The notes under the pieces are model-generated. The model saw only the letters and a program-made list of their open reading frames with translations. It was not told where the DNA came from and ran no database searches. From Chryseobacterium sp. MFBS3-17 (GTDB taxonomy: Bacteria > Bacteroidota > Bacteroidia > Flavobacteriales > Weeksellaceae), in the NCBI RefSeq assembly GCF_020687745.1, contig NZ_JAJEWK010000006.1, forward strand, positions 124,001-188,000: DNA of 64,000 nt, read 5' to 3'. Each line of letters opens with the position of its first letter. Positions within the stretch are counted from its first letter, which is position 1. A program made the translations under genes and the position numbers. Shown here in pieces: positions 61,305 through 64,000 of the stretch.

Positions 61305-61982
61305 ATGAATGTTCAAAGCAGTAAATATACTATGATACCAACAATCTTTACCAGACTTAACAAGCTATTGGTTTTGTCATTTTCGTTAGTGGTACTTACA
61401 CTACTGTGTGCTTGTAGTACGAATGACGATAAAGAGCCAACAGAAACATCAGGTTCGGATGTTCGGTTGAAACATCTTGTTACTGCTAATCAAGTTGCAA
61501 ACTTGCTTGGAGAACATATGCAGGGATACGAGATACAGGGAGAAGGTAATTTCACAAATGAAGGAAATTATCCGGCAATACCGCATATCTATTATTATAC
61601 AGTCAATTTTAAAAAAGACATTAATGATTATGTATATGGTTGGCGTTCCATCAAGGCACAGACTGGAATGGGAAAAGATACAAAGGATGAGATATTGGCA
61701 ATGTTCTCCGATATGGAGGAAGTTGCTGATGGAAGATTAGGGAAAGCGCCTTATGAGAACGTATTTGCCCTGCGTTACAGGAATAATGAAAAAGGTGATT
61801 GGCGGTACGAGCTGTACATTAGGCTTGCCCATATCAATAATCAGGACAACCAAGTGATTGCATTGTCCGGAACTTTTGGCCCCGCTTCAAATCCTGAACA
61901 TGAAGCAATCGCTCCAGAACCGATGAACAGTCATGATGCGGTGTCAGCTATGTTGGCTTTGGTCGAACCTGTGTCCAATTAA
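61305..61982 (+). CDS. Hypothetical lipoprotein
   Basis: This 225-residue protein has a late lipobox LLCAC (Cys about 37 from the ATG at 61305; a start at 61332 would give a more normal signal length). The mature start is CSTNDDKEP. No domain is recognised; the body (HIYYYTVNFKKDINDYVYGW, RYELYIRLAHINNQDNQVIA) appears beta-rich. It follows the OmpA-like gene closely and is probably co-transcribed. The frame before 61305 starts with TTG inside the previous stop and is unlikely. Confidence 0.7.
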   Translation: MNVQSSKYTMIPTIFTRLNKLLVLSFSLVVLTLLCACSTNDDKEPTETSGSDVRLKHLVTANQVANLLGEHMQGYEIQGEGNFTNEGNYPAIPHIYYYTVNFKKDINDYVYGWRSIKAQTGMGKDTKDEILAMFSDMEEVADGRLGKAPYENVFALRYRNNEKGDWRYELYIRLAHINNQDNQVIALSGTFGPASNPEHEAIAPEPMNSHDAVSAMLALVEPVSN

Positions 61983-62048
61983 AAAACTATTGTTGTCGCC
62001 ATACTGTTGTCCCATTTGCCCGGACAATCGATGTTTCTCCGGTCGGTA

Positions 62049-62758
62049 TTACGGAACTTCCGGGCCGGAATCCATATTGTATTTTTTGCCGTCTGCTGGG
62101 ATAACCTTCAGGAACCAATGGCTGTTCCCGGATGCCGGTGCATGGAAATAATCCGAGCCGAGCAGTAAAAATTTATCATCAGGAGAAAATTCACCGAATG
62201 CTTCGTCTCCATTACTATCGGTAACCTGCACAAGGTTACTTCCATTAGCATCCATCAAAAAGATATGTTTATTGATATACATGCTGATTTTCTGTCCATT
62301 GTTGCTTATCCTTACATTTCCCCATTTTTCGTAATTCATCTCTTTCACCAACGTCAGGTTATTATAAGGTGGGGCAGATCTTAGAAGCTTGTTTTGAAAG
62401 CGAACCAAAATATTATTATCAGGCAACCAATACGCATCGTCGCTTGTTGAGAAGGGTTCATCTCCGATTCCGGTCATCTCATATTTGATATCACCATCCA
62501 TATCCATAATGGTTATCCCATTATCAGCATCTGGAGCGACCAGAATCATCGAGTTGTCAAATGAAATTTTACCCGTATTTCTGGTGCTGTTCCCGTTGCG
62601 TGGAACGTACTCAAATGATTTGATAATTTGATCATTTGCCGTGTTGACAATGGTAAAGAGATTACGGTCATATGTCCCTGACTCTCTCGTGGAGACAATA
62701 CGGAGTTATCCATCTCTGCTCAAATCCCAGCCCACCGTACTATAGGCGCTATAGGAAA
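62049..62758 (-). pseudogene. TolB/WD40-like propeller protein, 5' truncated with nonsense codon
   Basis: Read on the minus strand, the frame gives YSAYSTVGWDLSRDG, a TAA (62706-62708), then LRIVSTRESGTYDRNLFTIV and a run of propeller blades: ITIMDMDGDIKYEM, DDAYWLPDNNIL, GNVRISNNGQKIS, HIFLMDANGSNLVQVTD and AFGEFSPDDKFLLLGSD. The stop replaces what is probably a Gln codon (DG-Q-LRIV). The 5' end of the gene, including any signal peptide, is lost at the tRNA-Phe side. The ATG at 62549 could give a 166-residue remnant. Confidence 0.7.
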
Positions 62759-62790
62759 TTCACCCATCCTCACAAAAGTGATAAAAACCA

Positions 62791-62816
62791 AAAAAGCCCG
62801 AAAAATCGGGCTTTTT
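62791..62816 (-). terminator. Terminator of tRNA-Phe
   Basis: AAAAAGCCCGA/TCGGGCTTTTT pair around a short loop immediately downstream of the tRNA 3' end, with a T run on the minus strand; nearly symmetric, so it may act both ways. Confidence 0.85.
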
Positions 62817-62817
62817 G

Positions 62818-62890
62818 TGGTTCCTCCAGGAATCGAACCAGGGACACACGGATTTTCAATCCGTTGCTCTACCAACTGAGCTAAGGAACC
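62818..62890 (-). tRNA. tRNA-Phe (GAA)
   Basis: 73 nt on the minus strand. The acceptor stem is GGTTCCT/AGGAACC, with discriminator A at 62818. A D-arm (AGCTCAGTTGGTAGAGC) follows. The anticodon stem ACGGA/TCCGT has loop TTGAAAA, so the anticodon is GAA (plus-strand 62855-62857). The T-arm is CCTGGTTCGATTCCTGG. CCA is not encoded. It marks the right end of the AT-rich island, a common integration site for mobile elements. Confidence 0.97.
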
Positions 62891-62971
62891 ATTGCTTCGT
62901 TGTTTAAAGTGGTGCAAAAGTAATATGTTTTTCCTTACAATGCAAGCGTTTTCGGGAATTTTATGCGTTTT

Positions 62972-64000
62972 TTACTGAACCTCCTGATTTTCAACTTTAT
63001 TATTTTCCTGCTCCTTGCGGATTTCCTCACTCAGTTCCTCCAGCACCGGCTTGATGGTGCTCTCCGGAAGGTCGCTGATGCGTATGTACATCAAACCGTC
63101 TATGGCATCATTGAAATTCGGATCTACATTAAATGCAACCACCTTCGCGTTTTGTTTGATGTATTTCTTAATCAGCACCGGCAGCCGCAGTTCGGGCTCC
63201 AGATCGTCTATGATTTTATCCAGTTTATTCAGGTCGGCCTGCAGATCGTCCAGAAAAATATGCTTATCCCGGTCCCGCAGCTTGATTTTAAACTCGTGCT
63301 TCGGGTGTATATACTGCGCCACAGCAGAATCGTAGTAATGGGAGCGCATGAATTCTATAATCAGCGATTTGGAAAAATCTGAAAATTTATCAGAAATACT
63401 CACGCCTCCCATCAGGAATTTGTGATCCGGATTCCGCAGGCATACATGTACAATTCCCCGCCAGAGCAAAAACAATGGCAGCGGTTTCATCTGATATTCC
63501 GGCAGGATATAAGCCCGCCCCATCTCAATGACTTTCCGGAAAAACGGATGCAGTTCCTGGTCAAATTCAAAAAGTGAACTGGTGTAGAACCCTGCTACGC
63601 CGTGCTTTTTCATAATTTCCTTGCCCAGCCCCATGCGGTAGGCACCTACCAGCTTGCCGGCTTCACTGTCCCACAGAAATAAATGGTAATAATGCTGGTC
63701 ATATTCATCCAGATCATAGGGCAGATTGCTGCCTTCTCCAATCTGGCGGAAGGTGAGTTCGCGCTGCCGGCCTATTTCCCGCATGATGGAAGGGATTTCC
63801 TGATAACTGCAGAAATACACTTCGTAGTTTCCGTTGCAGAAAAACAGCTTGTCATGGGCTTTCAGGTATTCAATCTCTTTTTTCAGGTCTTCCTGCGGGG
63901 TTTCCTCTATGATGTTCTGAATGATATTAGCGTCTTTCAGCAGGGGGAATTTCAGGGAAAGATTGGGCAGTTTCAGAATGTCCGGCAGTGATTTTCTTCT
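62972..64000 (-). CDS. Lysophospholipid acyltransferase/GNAT-family protein (5' end outside window)
   Basis: The frame runs off the right edge (open from 64000, LPDILKLPNLSLKFPLLKD); the GTG at 63820 is internal. The visible 340 or so residues match the OlsB-like acyltransferase half of the large flavobacterial PlsC-plus-GNAT proteins: REIGRQRELTFRQIGEGS, DEYDQHYYHLFLWD, GAYRMGLG and GGVSISDKFSDFSKSLIIEF. The PlsC half would lie beyond the window. It may acylate lipids such as ornithine or glycine lipids. The C-terminus is charged (EEIRKEQENNKVENQ). Confidence 0.82.
   Translation of the reverse strand, partial: RRKSLPDILKLPNLSLKFPLLKDANIIQNIIEETPQEDLKKEIEYLKAHDKLFFCNGNYEVYFCSYQEIPSIMREIGRQRELTFRQIGEGSNLPYDLDEYDQHYYHLFLWDSEAGKLVGAYRMGLGKEIMKKHGVAGFYTSSLFEFDQELHPFFRKVIEMGRAYILPEYQMKPLPLFLLWRGIVHVCLRNPDHKFLMGGVSISDKFSDFSKSLIIEFMRSHYYDSAVAQYIHPKHEFKIKLRDRDKHIFLDDLQADLNKLDKIIDDLEPELRLPVLIKKYIKQNAKVVAFNVDPNFNDAIDGLMYIRISDLPESTIKPVLEELSEEIRKEQENNKVENQEVQ

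Noticed and set aside
62720-62917. Minus-strand frame of 65 codons across the tRNA-Phe gene
   Set aside because: It is the translation of the tRNA itself (SLAQLVEQRIENP is a well-known spurious pattern).

Overview
The window comes from the chromosome of a Bacteroidota bacterium, most likely a flavobacterium of the Weeksellaceae (Chryseobacterium group). The evidence is: promoters of the TAnnTTTG type with an upstream TTG and almost no Shine-Dalgarno sites; gliding-motility genes gldF and gldG; a type IX secretion (T9SS) sorting domain on a secreted peptidase; TonB-dependent receptors; and many DUF families typical of this group. No accession or species can be read from the sequence.

Region by region. 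0-24 kb is ordinary core genome: UMF1 transporter (cut by the left edge), GHMP kinase plus UbiA prenyltransferase (isoprenoid lipid), proline dehydrogenase, priA, PBP4-type dacB, a T9SS-exported M1 peptidase, kbl, a HemJ-like protein with gldF-gldG, lipB, pabA, lysS, gyrB, a DUF3298 lipoprotein and a lipid kinase. 24-26.2 kb is a vitamin B12 uptake unit: promoter, cobalamin riboswitch and a BtuB-type receptor. 26.8-28 kb is a small gene graveyard with remnants of a WYL regulator, a conjugative relaxase and a catalase C-terminal domain. 28-34.6 kb returns to core genes (Old Yellow Enzyme, DUF2752, DUF4136/DUF5522, D-cysteine desulfhydrase-like, glucosaminidase, hemL). 34.7-40.4 kb is a coherent locus: a beta-helix surface lipoprotein and a TonB-dependent receptor, divergent from a PhoB/PhoR-like two-component pair. 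The shared intergenic region holds two GTTTTAA repeats 11 bp apart, the layout of a Pho box. 40.5-54.6 kb is mostly housekeeping and envelope genes (GH13 lipoprotein, thyA, class C serine hydrolase, second M1 peptidase, cysteine/cystathionine synthase, FtsX-type permease head-to-head with a NamZ/DUF1343 muramidase, aspartic protease, thioredoxin-TPR protein).

54.9-62.8 kb is a visibly AT-richer accessory island that ends at a tRNA-Phe gene. It carries a one-strand cluster of six uncharacterised small proteins, five of them with signal peptides. Two of these are paralogous, and one of the two has lost about 70 residues and shifted frame at its 3' end. Upstream of the cluster is a truncated PAS/LuxR-type regulator fused head-to-tail to the C-terminal half of a tyrosine recombinase. 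The island also has two lipoproteins (one OmpA-like) and a TolB-like propeller pseudogene with an in-frame stop beside the tRNA. The window ends inside an acyltransferase gene.

The parts most worth following are the lipoprotein/TonB/PhoBR locus with its candidate operator, and the secreted-protein cluster of the tRNA-Phe island. Functions in the latter are unknown and I do not assign any.
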